This document shows positions 45,385-57,411 of a DNA stretch of 64,000 bases, one piece after another; position 1 is the stretch's first letter, and each line of letters begins with the position of its first letter. This stretch comes from Porodaedalea pini. Its lineage: Eukaryota > Basidiomycota > Agaricomycetes > Hymenochaetales > Hymenochaetaceae. The stretch lies in the NCBI GenBank assembly GCA_002794775.1, contig NBAY01000087.1:84990-148989 (forward strand). Reading direction: 5' to 3'. A program made the translations under genes and the position numbers. The notes below the pieces were generated by a model. That model was not told where the DNA came from, ran no database searches, and was given only the letters and a program-made list of their open reading frames with translations.

Positions 45385-46684
45385 ATTGATGAAGGCTGGC
45401 TGTTGAGTAGGCTAGATTGGCTTGCTTGTTGTCCTGTGAGGCAAGAGTGTGATAACTCGAGTTTGGTTGGCAAAGCTTGTCCTTACTGCACCTTTTTATA
45501 CGGTTCCAACGCCCTTGTGTTCCCCAAGATTTACGTGTTTAGAAGTCCTATAAAGCACAGGAGTGCATAGTCCTCCAAGGGTTGTCAAGGAGCTCGGAAT
45601 CTCCTTTGGAGCAAGGCGACACCAGAACACAGAGAAAAAATGGATCGAAGCTGTAATTGACCTCGTTTCAGGCTGATTTACTGGCAAAGGGAAGGATGGG
45701 TGAGCTAATCTCGAGCTATCTGGCATGTCGTCACACGGATTGTCTTCTCGATTTGAATTTGAGTCTCCCTTTCGGGGTTCATTGAGTCCCAATTCAGAGT
45801 CAGACGATGCCAAACGAAGCCCTTTTACCGACCAAGAATGCACGTAATGCAAAGAACAGACATCGTCGGTTGTTAACTTGTTACTGTCAGTGCCGGGGAG
45901 AAGGCTCGAAAGATATTTACACGAAGCTCTAAAACTTCCATGCAGATCAATTCAATGTTCCCCTATTTTCCTTGTATATATGCCTATCGAGAACTATAAT
46001 CACCTGATATCCTGAACATATCTTCCAGTTGCAGCAGCAGCTTGCTTGAACGATGAGCTGAGCTGTGCAAATGCCCGGTAAGGAAGTTGAGCCGCGGCGC
46101 TCAAATTGTTGACGCGTTGTTTGTGGCGCCGAACTCGGCCGACAATGACCAGTTTAAATTGCAGTTCTGGGTAGTCAATAAGCGAAAGGCATCGTTCGGC
46201 GTTCACAATCACAGACTCGGGGCTCACATTTAGCAAAGCCAGACATAGCACCTCAAAAACAAACTGAGGGTGCAAATGCAACAAGAAAATTCTCCTTGTG
46301 GTTTTCAGCCTCCGATGCACTTTGAAGCCAGAACCTGAATCGGTAGTGAGTTCCCTTAGTTTGATTTCCTCAATCTGCTATGCAACTACTTCGTTTCAGA
46401 CGGGGCACTCTTCGTGGAAGTTGAACTGACTCATGAAACTCTTTCAGGTTATTCAGAACGGACTCGAGCCGTACATTCACTTACACATGAATTCTATTCT
46501 ACAAGACCTTTTCCAGGTTCCTCGCCAGAAAACTCGGCTTACTTGTCCTTGGTGAATATTTCGGGAGAATATAACTAAGAGACTTCGCTCCCATTTTTCT
46601 GTGAACTAAGTAAACAGTGAACCATAATCAAATTACCTCTCACAAGTCAGAAGTTACTTCTTTCATCCTACGTCACGGTCATGA
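45385..46684. other. Intergenic, one weak candidate frame
   Basis: A minus frame at 46320-46000 reads FVFEVLCLALLNVSPESVIV and then an Ala/Gln-rich helix (FAQLSSSFKQAAAATGRYVQ); its last codons border a GTGATT donor-like site. Another minus frame, 45852-45496, is hydrophilic. I cannot join them or recognise a family, so no gene is called. Confidence 0.35.
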
Positions 46685-49014
46685 TCAAAGCCAAGAGTCA
46701 AAATGCTCAATGACACGCTTCATCACGTCCTTTGCATGATTCTTCTCCGTAAAGCTGGAGTGCCAGAACTCGATCAACATATTCACCTCGGGAGGATTGT
46801 AAAAATCTAAAGAAGAAACGCACCTGTGAGGCTCACGGGGATAGATAACAAGCTGTGCGCGCTCGGGGTGCTTTGAGCGGCGTCGCAAGCCGCGAAAGAA
46901 CGAGATTCCTTGTGTCGCAGGCACACGCGCGTCCTTCTCTCCATGAAGAATAAGCACGGCGGTCTCGATGCCTGCAACGTGTCCAATTGGACTCCCGCGC
47001 ATGTCAGTGCGCTGGCTCGGATCTGCTGTATCCCATGGTGCGCATCCTCCTAGGTCAGCCTAGGTGATTAAACATTACGATGAACACAACTCATGCTTGC
47101 ATCGATTGTGCTGTTATAGGAGACACCTAACGCACCTCCATCTCCGGCAGATCAGACTCAGCTGTTATCGCACCCCAGTCACTCACTCCCGCGCCCATGA
47201 CGCCCGCGTTGAAGCGGTTCTTCGTTGTTGCGACACCCCACGCAGTCATGAACCCGCCCTGACTCCATCCGCCGATCCCCAAGCGAGAAGGATCCGCGAG
47301 CCCGCGTTCAACGGCCGCATCGAGCATGCTTTCGCAATCAGTCCAGTCAAGCGTGCCCATGCCTGCGTGCGCGGCACGAGCAAATTCAGAACCATGCCCT
47401 TGACCTAGGAAAGGTGCACGACGAGTAAGAAACTTTATATGCCGTTTTCTCGGAAGTTTATCATTTACCTCCGCGATAATTCGGAGAAATGACCAGATAG
47501 CCATGCGCAGCTAGCAAGAAATCCCAACTGCTATATGAAGGGACAAATCCCAAAGTAACACGCCTGTTTTATTATTATCAGCTCATGGTCAGTCGCAAAC
47601 ATCTTTTAGAATGACTGACGAATATGGTCCTGAGATAGCGAGATGCAGTCAGAGTGAACACCGTCTTCGAAAGCGATGGTCTGACTAACTCACCACCGTG
47701 AACAAGTATGACTGTAGGGAGAGCTCTGGGTGGCTCCTGACTCTGGTCGCGAGGAGGGAAGACGACGATGCCATCGAGCTTCGTCCCGTCTTTTCCGTTC
47801 CAGATAAACGGTTCAGTGTGCATAGCTGATACATCTTTCATCCATTGTAGATGCGAAGACACATTTGTGTCAAGTTTGCATGCCTCGGAAAGACTGTTTG
47901 TAGTCCCTGTCCATACGTTAGGTGGTTCTTGACGCACCGCCGAGCTCTTGATCGCTACTAGAATGAAAGTCCCATCCGTACGTTTTCGCGCATCCCATGA
48001 CCCTCTTTCGACGTCCTCATTCTCCGTCTGGTAAAACAGCGAGCCAGTACCCTTCCTCGTGTCAAGAACGATTATGCGAGAGTCCAACCCCTTCGCGACC
48101 TCTACAGTGACAAGACCGTTGTTCAATAGATCCACAATGCGCACTGCATCGTCAGATTCGCCATACAGCCGTGTTGACTTGCTAAAGTCGTGCGCAGAGT
48201 GAACGAAGATAGACTTCGAATCAGACATGCGTGCAGGCTCGTAGCACTGTATATCAACTATCTCTCCGGAAGATAGTGGACATAGCCCGGATGGCGAATG
48301 CGGATAGCTACCTATGACCCCAGGCTGGGCTCCGACTGAGATTGAGATCCTCTGGAGATCGTTTTTTTCCGCGCTGAATTCTAGCGCGGAGTGACTTCTC
48401 GTTAGAAAAATGAGAGACTTGCTATCGGGGGTCCAAGCGAAGTGATAGACATGGCTGCCCCTCGTTGCATCGAGAGTGCGTACATCGCCAGTTGCGAAGT
48501 TATACAGCCTCAGGTGTTCGAGGCTACGTTTATCACCGAAGACCTGGGGATCGTCTTTCTCTTTTTCACGGCGTTCGTCTTCCGGCGTTGGTTCGCTTGC
48601 ACTCGAGAACGCGATGTACCGTCCATCAGGTGACACCTCGAACTCAGACACCCCCCGCTTGTTCTCCTTGCCAAAGAGTGGAGACGCCTCGCCTCCGTGT
48701 AGGCTTATTGAATAGAGCTGGGCTGGTCCGCCAGCTTTGTGTCGGTCAGATAGAAAGACGAGTCTCTTGCCGTCCGGATGGAAACGAGCAGAGTAGTCAT
48801 TGAAGAGGCCCGAAGTGAACTGCCTTGCGCTTCCCGCAGAGCCTACATCGCCTAGCCAGATGGCGCACGTACTATGTTCACCAGACTTGTACAAAGGCTT
48901 TACATGATAAAGTAGCTGCTTTGCATCAGGTGAGAGTTTGACGTCGAATAGACGTTCAGAGTTAGCGACATTGTCTGGCGTGAATTCTGACTTTTGTTTC
49001 TCTTCCAGAGCCAT
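46685..49014 (-). CDS. S9 family serine peptidase (dipeptidyl-peptidase V/acylaminoacyl-peptidase type)
   Basis: Exons 49014-47694, 47629-47620 (10 nt), 47563-47469, 47404-47136 and 47059-46685 encode 689 aa. The first 430 residues form a WD-like beta-propeller (LSPDAKQLLYHV, HPDGKRLVFLSD, VSPDGRYIAFSS, WTPDSKSLIFLT). The alpha/beta-hydrolase part follows: VILVHGGPYS oxyanion loop, GYLVISPNYRGGQGHG, the nucleophile elbow GIGGWSQGG, the Asp in ILHGEKDARVP, and the His in YPREPHRC. S9 oligopeptidases cleave dipeptides or acylated residues from short peptides. There is no signal peptide, so it is probably cytosolic. The 10-nt exon restores both the HGGPYS motif and the frame. A truncated inverted copy lies at 18065-19437. 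The nucleophile reads S-Q-G-G where many relatives have S-Y-G-G. Confidence 0.9.
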
Positions 49015-49249
49015 CGCGGATTCGTGATGGCAAGTTGTGCAAAAGGATGGATGTCCCCGGCGTGGGGAACACGCTCCATGGAGCTCGCGTAACCGTTCGG
49101 CTGGAGTCAGGGTCCCTATTGGCTAATTGATGGCCGCTCATGTTTGTAATCTACCTTTAATAGTATGATGATCTGCCGATCACTGTCGATCCCATCATGA
49201 TCGTTACTGTGTCTGCCTCGTTAAAAATCAACCATCTATATTCCACACC
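49015..49249. other. Divergent intergenic region
   Basis: 235 bp between the S9 peptidase start (minus) and the CxC gene start (plus). GATCATGATC-like words near 49160-49205 form short imperfect palindromes (ATGATGATCTGCCGATCA, CCCATCATGATCG). No gene. Confidence 0.35.
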
Positions 49250-51205
49250 ATGATGGACTTGACTTCACTGGTTGCATGTTTGACCACATCCCCTCTTCTG
49301 ATCAAGAGCATTACATTGCAGCAACTCACTACATTCTACCACTTGTCTCTGCACCTTAAATTACGCATCAAGCTAAACTGTCCTATTCAGGCTACTGGCC
49401 CTCCCGAAGCTCTTCCTCGATCTATACACAGTTTCCTGTGCGACTCAGTCGGGATAACAGATTCTGTTTGTGAGCTATGCTGGTCAGCATTAGCCAAATG
49501 CGTATGGGAGTCTGAAGATCAGCACTACGAAGCTGAAGATTGCATCGACCTCTTCCTTGCATATGGAGTGAGGCATGAGATAGGTGAGATTACCTTGCTC
49601 CTATCTGTCTAGTTACTAAGGCCCATTAAAGGATACAAAGACTTCTATCCTCCAACTCTTGTTTGCCTCAGCTCCAAGTGCATGACAACCATAGAAGGTT
49701 CTAAAACCCAGCCTCCTGAGCTTAAGGAGCCCAGAACGCATCAAGCTGTATACTTCTCAAGAGATAAGGGTGCTTTGCCAGCATGGGCAACCTCACTGTA
49801 CTGCAGAAGTATGTGTTCTTCTAATATAACTAATCTAGTGACTCACGGAGTCCTTCAGACTGCCACACTCAATATTACCATAATAACTTCATCCATGACA
49901 ATGCTAGCATGCAAACATACTATACCATGATCCCTCAGTCTATCCAGGCCGGGAAGCATTATTTCTTCGATAGAAATTTGTGTGAGGAGCAAGCAGATGC
50001 AATGGTTCTAACATGGTATGTTAGCAGGCCTTTAATTGCTTTGACTGTAGCTCATGGTATGTTTAGGGCGTCTGCAACAAATCTAGCTCAGTTGTACAAC
50101 TTACAGACAGAAAGGGTGGGCTTCTTAGAGGCATTTAAAAGGAGTAAATCTTGGCCTTTCCCACTGAGTATGACACCTGAGTTAGTTTGGGATGCATTCT
50201 TTTTGAATGCACTCCTGACCGACCACTACGAACGCCAGAGAGCCTTGGAGCTTTGTCATGATGTGGCAAGTCAAGCTGAGCGCATTCGTCCTGCTCTGGA
50301 GGAGCGGAACTCAAGGATGGCTGGCCCAGGCCAGAAGCAGTGGAGTCACTCCTGCACGCAGTGCACATGGTTTACATACAGCCCAACAGGAGAGATACGT
50401 GAGTCTATTACATCCTCACATACTTCAGAAGCAACTGAATGATTTGTCAGAGGCTGTACGTGCGACTGTCACCGATGGAGTTACCTTGGGCCACCCTTGC
50501 TGTGCAGTACGGGATTGCAAGGATCCCCTATTGTTGCAGAGGGATCGGTTCTGCATGGCTCATTTCAACTTGAGCGCTATCTGTGCCATAGTGACCTGCA
50601 GTCAGAAATGCGCACCCGGGTCCCTCACATGTGACCTACCAGAGCACTCCATGCTTGAACAGAACCACATTGAACGAAATAAGGCTATGTTCCAGCTCAA
50701 GGAGCGGCTCCAACATGCAAAAGTAACGCAGACGCATAACTCACTTCCCGACACATCAGGGCAGGTGTCCCAAGAAGGGCTTGAAGGACCAGGTATAGAT
50801 GGAGTCCTTGAGGGACTGCAATCAAGCAATGGAGTGGATGTGCAGGATGTGGAGCTCACAGGAAGACAGCCTGATTGTGATGGAAAGCCTGAAGAAGGCA
50901 ACCGAAAGATTCAAGCTGCCTTTGGTAGGCGTCGAACTCACAACGAGGAGCTTTGTATTTCATGCTGTGGGGTTATTCTGGGACGAGCGACATTTTTTGG
51001 TTCTGAAGCTCCAAACGGAGTCAGGGTATGTCCCGTTACTTCAGATGCTAAGATAAGAACACTTATACATTACAAACTAGCTTTTCTGGAAGGGCCTCTT
51101 CCCTACAAAAAAGTCCCTTCCACAGTATCTTTTCTTCGACTCAAACTGCAAGGTACTGCAGCATATTCGAGCTCAAGGAGACCAGGAGTACTTTGAAAAC
51201 TGTGG

Positions 51206-51210
51206 ACTTC
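51206..51210. repeat. Target-site duplication ACTTC, left copy
   Basis: ACTTC precedes the left LTR and recurs at 57407-57411 after the right LTR. Removing the element and one copy rejoins the CxC reading frame (GGA CTT CCA GTT), which confirms it as a target-site duplication of the usual 5-bp gypsy length. Confidence 0.92.
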
Positions 51211-51600
51211 TGTTAGGCGGGAGCCCGGGAGACGACTCGGACTGGGCAGGCCTCGGCTGACTGTCGTCTGGGATGTACTATACTCGAGCGTAGACTCGGG
51301 ATACGTTTACTCAGGCTAGGTCGTCGCAGAGGTAAGAGGATTAATACAAGACTTAGACTAATACAAGGGGGACGAGTCTCACCTAGGTCGTCGCGGAGGT
51401 AAGAGGAAAAGCAGAACAAGGAGTTCATGCGATTCCTGAGACCTTATATAGCAACAACCGTGAGACTATATTACCTAACATTACATAATGAGTGGGAATG
51501 GAACGAATGAAGGTTATATGAAGGGAGTGTGGGAAGTGATTAAAAGAAAAGGAAAAGGAAAAGGAAAAATAAAGAAAAGGTAAAAGTTCAAGTTCTGACA
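51211..51600 (-). repeat. LTR, downstream (3') copy of the minus-strand element
   Basis: 390 bp, TG...CA ends. Same length as the copy at 57017-57406. Differences seen by eye include GCCCGGG/GTCCGGG, CTGACTG/CTGACGG, GATGTAC/GACGTAC, CTCGAG/CTCAAG, two in GTCGTCGCAG/GTCATCGCGG and AACGAAT/AACAAAT, mostly transitions. Confidence 0.93.
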
Positions 51601-54600
51601 TTACCCCCCCTTCAAGGTTGGGCATCCCGACCAACCAAGATCGCAGTCGTCTGGCTCGGTGTCGACAAAGAGCGGACGGAGTCGTGAGCGAGGGATGTCG
51701 AGTTTACAAGGAGCACCGGGGTGTTTGAGGTAAAACTCAGCGATCGCCTCCTTTGCGTTCTCGCCAAAGTCCTTCTCTGGTTGCCAGGTCGGTTCGTTGT
51801 ACCCGACCCACTTGACGAGGTATTGTAGTTTACCTCGGTGCAGCCGTGAGTCAATGACCTCCTCGACCTCGTACTCTTCCTCGTCGTCGTCGATTTCCGG
51901 TGGAGGCGGTGGCGGCTGTTTCTAGCTTTCGAAGGTCGGTTCGATGGCAGGTTTGAGTAGTGCCTCGTTGAAGACGGGGTGGACCTTCTTCCATCGCTTT
52001 GGGAGTTTGAGCTTGTACGCGCTCGCTCCAATCTTGTCAACGATGTCGAAGGGGCCATACCATTTGTCGGCAAGTTTCTTCGTGGGCGAATCTGTACTGA
52101 TGTTTCGCCCATCGAGGAAAACCTTGTCTCCTGCCTTGTACTCCACTGATGCTCCTGCCGTCCGGTCATGATAGCGTTTCATGTCCTCAGCCGCCTTAAC
52201 CAGATTGTCCTTCGCCATGCGATGAGTCTCCTTGATGTGCTTCGTGAATTCTTCCGCTGACATATTGGCAGAGGAAGTTTGTACGGTGTCGAAGCTCATA
52301 GGGTGACGTCCGGTGTTTGCATAGAAGGGTGACATCTTTGTCGCTGAATGTTCACGGTTGTTGTAGGTGAACTCTGCGAGGGGGAGCCAGTCCTTCCAAT
52401 CCGATTGCCGATGATCGACGAAGAGCCGGAGGTACTGTTCGAGCTCTTGGTTGACGCATTCCGTTTGACCGTCCGTTTGCGGGTGGTACGCCGTTGACGG
52501 GTTGCCTTCGATGTGTAGGAGTTTGTACAGCTCCTTCATCATCGACGCATCGAACTGTGTGCCTCGGTCGTGGATGATCTTCTTTGGTAAGCCATGGAGG
52601 CGGAAGACGTGGTCGCGGTACAACTGAGCCATGCCTTCCGCTGACAGTTTCGTCGTCGTCGGGATTGCATGCATCTGTTTCGAGAATCTGTCCACAAAGA
52701 CGCAGATCGCATTGTGTCCCTTAGAGTCCGGGAGCTCTCCGATTAGGTCAACCGTGACGATCTCCCAGGGACCTTCAGGGATCGCGTTTGGATGAAGCGG
52801 TCTCGACCTCGACGTTCTTAAGGCTTTCGTCCGTTGGCAACGGTCGCATCCTCGGACGTATGTTCGGACATCGGAGAACATCGACGCCCACCAGAAGTCT
52901 CGACGTACCAGTTCGACCGTCTTCGACGATCCAGGATGTCCTGCCAGGGTCGAGTCGTGGCACTCCCGCAATACCGCTTCCTTCATCGTCGACGGTACAT
53001 ACACCTTGCCTTTCATCTGCCACAACCCGTCGACTTTCACCATGTTTGTCGGCCTCTCTGACTCGTCCTGTGCTCTCTGCGCTTCACCCACTCGTTCCAA
53101 CACTTCATCACGTGACGTCCTCACCACTCCACGGTTCAGCCATTTCTCCTTGATGAATACAACATCATCGTTGTCACCCTTGCCCTGATCATAACCCGTT
53201 TTGCGCGACAGCAGGTCAGCCTTGCCCATCGTCTTCCCCGGTTTGTGTTCGAGGTGGAAGTCAAATTCTTCGAGTTCGGTTCGCCAGCGAGCTTGTCGGT
53301 AGCTCAGCTTCTGTGCCGACTTGAAGTAGGTCAGGTTGGCATGGTCGGACCAGATCTCGATCTTGTGTCGGGCGCCAAGGAGGTATTGTCGCCACTCCTT
53401 GAGCGCCGAAATGATGGCAAGCATCTCCTTGTCATAGATTTCATAGTTTCGTTCCGCCGGCAGGAGCGCTTCCGATCGGTAGGCGATCACCCTCCACTTC
53501 CCTTCTTGCTTCTGCAACAGCACACCTCCGAGTGCGTAGTTCGACGAGTCCGCCTCTACGCGGAAAGGGCCCTCATCATTGGCGATCGCAAGGACTGGAG
53601 GTGAGCAGAGACGTCATCTCAGCTCCTCGAATGCTTCCTGCTGTTCGGTCTCCCATGCCCAGTCCTTCTTGCCTGTTAACGACGTTAACGGTCGGACCAC
53701 CTTGCTGTAGTCCTTAATAAACCGTCTCAGCCAGTTTCCCATACCAAGGAACTGTTGTAGCTCCTTGAGGTTTTGCGGGATAGGCCAGTTCGCAATCGCC
53801 TCCGTCTTCGCCGGGTCGGCTTTGATCTCACCGTTGCCGATGATGTGACCGAGGTATTTGACGACCTTGGCATCAAACTCACACTTCTCCGGTTTCAGGT
53901 ATAGGCCATTCTCTTGAAGGATCTGGAGGACGCGCCTCGACGTGTCTATATGTTCCTCGATGGTTTCCGAGAGGATCAATATGTCGTCGAGGTATACAAT
54001 GATCAGGTTAGCGTAAATCAGGTCCTTGAAGATGTGATTGACAAAAGCCTGGAACGTTGCCAGGGCGTTGCAGAGACTGAAGAACATTACTGTCAGTTCG
54101 AAGAGACCCATGTTTGTGCGGAACGCTGCCTTCCACTCGTCGCCTTCGCAGATCCGGATGTTGTAGTACCCCCAGCGAAGGTCAAGCTTAGTGATGTATT
54201 TCGCTTTCTTGACCTTGTCGATGAGTTCGTCGATGAGGGGAAGGGGATACTTGTTCTTGACTGTACCGTCATTAAGCTTTCGGTAGTCCTGGATCGGGCG
54301 TAGGGACTTGTCGGCTTTCTTGATAAAAAAGAAAGGCGAGGCCATTGGGGATATTGACCTGCGTATACGACCAGACTTCAAGTTCTCCTCGAGGAAATCC
54401 TTCAGCGACTCCTGCTCCGTTGGTGTCAGTGGATAGATCTTGCAGTCGCTAGGTTTGAAGTCGGGTTTCAAGTCGATGACATGGTCCCATGGGCGGTGTT
54501 CCGGCAGTTTCTCGAATCCCTTCTCCGAGAAGACGTCGGTGTAATCGTTGAGGTATGCGGGCCAGGACGCCTTGTCCATTCGCATCCCACTCACCCTCCT

Positions 54601-55230
54601 CATCTGCTCCACCACCTCCTTCACTTCACCTAGGTCCTCCACTGGCTCCCTTTCGATTGCACATTCGCTCGGGCAGCGAGTAAAGTCGAGTGTACCCATC
54701 TTCCAGTCGACCTCTGGGTTGTGCCGTCGAAGCCAGTCGTACCCCAGGAAGATGTTGGATGACGCCAGTGAGGTTACTGCCAGGACGATCCGTTCCTTAT
54801 GGTGACCGATTGTAAGTTCAATGTCAACATATTCCTCGATCAACCTGGCTTCGTTGTGTGTGCCGTCGGCATTGAGTACCGCAAGGGGTTGGATATAACG
54901 CTTCGTCTCTAGCCCATACCGTTCGACGAATCTCATGTCAATGCACGATCCCGTACATCCCGAATCTACGAGCGCGTGTGCATCCACCTCCCTCACTTCA
55001 CCTTCCACGCTGTGCCCGACGTTCAGGAGAAGGTCCAGCTGGCGTCCGCCAGTCCCTCTCATGAACAGCTGCTCATACTCTTCACTTCCTTTCACACCGG
55101 TGGGGGCTTCGTACTCGGGAAAACCATCGACGTCGTTTGCATCTACGTATTGTACAGATGGTTGGTTATATTTTAACGAGTCCGGATTTGAAGTCCCTTG
55201 TTCTTCTCGGTCAGTCGCCCCGATGGCTAC
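51601..55230 (-). pseudogene. gypsy pol: protease, RT, RNase H, integrase, chromodomain, with two in-frame stops
   Basis: One frame runs from about 55230 to 51601. Protease: HALVDSGCTGS and NIFLGYDWL (about 54990-54720). Reverse transcriptase: DLRWGYYNIR and the catalytic YLDDILI near 53990-53970. RNase H: VEADSS and IAYRSEALLPAERNYEIYD. Integrase: zinc HHCC text (HDSTLAGHPGSSKT ... CDRCQRTKA) and the core with VDLIGELPDS, IHDRGTQFD and HPQTDGQTECVNQ. A chromodomain ends it (EYEVEEVID, LQYLVKWVGYNEPTWQP) near 51860-51750. In-frame TGA at 53614-53616, between RT and RNase H, and TAG at 51922-51924, before the chromodomain, break it. Both fit C-to-T changes. The normal stop overlaps the polypurine tract at 51601. 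Confidence 0.88.
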
Positions 55231-56399
55231 GCCTGACCACTCGCAAAACCCTGCGAGTCGACAACCTCTTCGTCGTTCTCTCCCTCCTCAACGTATTCTT
55301 CCACCGTCGACCTTCGAGTGTCTACGACTTCCTCAAATGCCGATTCCTTCATCGCTCCGAGCTCATTGGCGAGGACGCGACGTTCACCTGGTGCCATCAG
55401 TTCCAGCATACGCTGGATGATCGGTTTCGCCTGCGGGCACTTGTCCTTAAAGTGGCCCAAACCGCCGCAGATCCAGCACGCGCATCGGCGTTGCGCCTCG
55501 TTCATCGAAACGTCCATCAGCTGGCCAGCACCTCCGAAGGTGATTCCAGTCGCGTCGCGTTTGTCGATGTGCGGGGCCACCACCTGTCGGCGCGTGGGGG
55601 GCGCTTGTTGGGGTGTCGGGCGGGGCGTGAATGGTAACGTTCTACCTCGTTGGATCGCGCGAATCTGTTGTTCGCCCCGGTCGATTTCGATGGCTTTCTT
55701 CTTCCATGCCTCATACGTCGTCGGTACTGGCATCGACCTCAACACCCCGCGGACCACCTCGATGTTCATTGCGCGCTTCAGGTGGTCGCAAATGACGCTA
55801 TCATCCTTCAGCTCCACTGCCTTGATGATCACGTCGAGATCCTGGAAGAACTCGTTGGCAGAGAGGTCCTTCTGGACCTTGTCTCGGAACTTCTTCAACG
55901 CCTTCTCCTTCCTGTTCGGGTCATCGAAGGAAGCATCCAGTCATTCCTGAAACTTGGTCCAGTCATCCGTGAAGCTCATGACGCCACCCGTTGTGAATTC
56001 CTGGACGTAGTTTTGAGCCCACGTCGACGCGTTGCCACCCTTGAGGTAGGAGAGGGCGACATAGATTTTGCTCGACGACGAGGGGTACTTCGTGGGGTTT
56101 GCCGAGACAAAGAGAAGGACTTCATGCTTGAAGTCGAGGTAGTCATCGCCGCCAGCAAATTCGCGTGGCCGAGCGACGTCAATCGAGGGAGCTGGGGCTT
56201 GGGCTGCAGGGGCATTCGTTGCGGCGCGGGTAAAGGCAGCCGCTACGATCGCTGCAATTTCCTGTTGCTGCCTTTGGGTAAAGCCTTCTGACATCACTGG
56301 TACGGGCGTGTGCGTTAGGCGTTCAGGGGGTGTCGGCGGTGACGAGTCTCTGCGGGGCGTTCGGTATCCTCCTGGTTCGCTGGGAAGGACGACCGCCAA
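55227..56399 (-). pseudogene. gypsy gag with zinc knuckle, one in-frame stop
   Basis: The frame opens at 56399 (MAVVLPSEPGGYR), has the gag core (VARPREFAGGDDYLDFKHEV, SYLKGGNASTWAQNY) and then a TGA at 55941-55943. The same frame resumes directly with DDPNRKEKALKKFRDKV and carries on through a CCHC zinc knuckle (CWICGGLGHFKDKC) to 55227. A single C-to-T change at a CpG would explain the stop. The pol frame overlaps its end in a different frame, as in relatives that use frameshifting. Confidence 0.85.
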
Positions 56400-57016
56400 T
56401 GTCGAAACGGTAGGGGATGCTGGGGCGCAAGGGGTTCGAGGCGCCCACCGAGTTCTTTCGCCTGATGGGTCAGTTGAGTACCAGGTGTGTCTAATGTCAC
56501 TCCACCAGAGGTTATGGGTGATGTGGTTTCTATCGTCGGCTACGTACGACTGTCGTTCGGTGTCGTAGCGCGACGAATGAGGGAGAGCCCGCTGTTGTTC
56601 CTCGGTAAGATCTATGTTGACTAGACCGGGGGGGGAACTGGGAGGGGCTGGTTGTCCGGATGAACGTTACGCTGGCGAAGGACAGGTTCGTCGGCGAATT
56701 TGATGACCAGACGGAAGGAGGTGGCCGAGAGCACAATCGACAACGACATCAAGGACTGTACACGGTGTGTTACCCACATCCAGGTCAGATGGTTCCTCCA
56801 CCAGAGGGAGAGGCGGAGAGCCAGGGTCGGGAAAGGTCGGGTGTGGGTTTACGTAATACACGAACATCCGAGAACATCCAGGCAGGGTTGAGGGTTTGTC
56901 GTTTAGGGGTTCTACACGTCAAGTCTGTCGAGGGGAGCGCTCCTCTAGACCGAGTGAAGGCGAGTCGACAGCGACGACGTACGCTGGGGATGAGCCTGGG
57001 TGGGGTTCTGCTTTTA

Positions 57017-57406
57017 TGTTAGGCGGGAGTCCGGGAGACGACTCGGACTGGGCAGGCCTCGGCTGACGGTCGTCTGGGACGTACTATACTCAAGCGTAGA
57101 CTCGGGATACGTTTACTCAGGCTAGGTCATCGCGGAGGTAAGAGGATTAATACAAGACTTAGACTAATACAAGGGGGACGAGTCTCACCTAGGTCGTCGC
57201 GGAGGTAAGAGGAAAAGCAGAACAAGGAGTTCATGCGATTCCTGAGACCTTATATAGCAACAACCGTGAGACTATATTACCTAACATTACATAATGAGTG
57301 GGAATGGAACAAATGAAGGTTATATGAAGGGAGTGTGGGAAGTGATTAAAAGAAAAGGAAAAGGAAAAGGAAAAATAAAGAAAAGGTAAAAGTTCAAGTT
57401 CTGACA
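57017..57406 (-). repeat. LTR, upstream (5') copy of the minus-strand element
   Basis: 390 bp, TG...CA ends, carrying the presumed promoter of the element. An A/G-rich block (AAAGGAAAAGGAAAAGG) lies near the end that is transcribed first on the minus strand, and TATATAGCAAC occurs near 57253. Confidence 0.93.
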
Positions 57407-57411
57407 ACTTC
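57407..57411. repeat. Target-site duplication ACTTC, right copy
   Basis: Second copy of the 5-bp duplication, directly after the right LTR and in the middle of the interrupted CxC coding sequence. Confidence 0.92.

Larger units (their letters stand above)
51211..57406 (-). mobile_element. Ty3/gypsy chromovirus (chromodomain LTR retrotransposon), 6196 bp
   Basis: Two 390-bp direct repeats (51211-51600, 57017-57406) starting TGTTAGGCGGGAG and ending GTTCTGACA bound an internal region coding on the minus strand in the order gag, protease, reverse transcriptase, RNase H, integrase, chromodomain. The 5-bp sequence ACTTC flanks it at 51206-51210 and 57407-57411. The polypurine tract GAAGGGGGGG lies against the LTR at 51600. 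I count about 7 substitutions between the LTRs (roughly 1.8 percent), so the insertion is fairly young. The gag and pol frames each contain in-frame stops, so this copy is not autonomous. The primer-binding site next to 57016 does not match an initiator-Met tRNA end; relatives of Tf1 prime with their own RNA, which could apply here. Confidence 0.93.

Noticed and set aside
52788..53604. Plus-strand frames across 52.8-56.3 kb
   Set aside because: Antisense of the gypsy gag-pol frames, whose domains are unmistakable.
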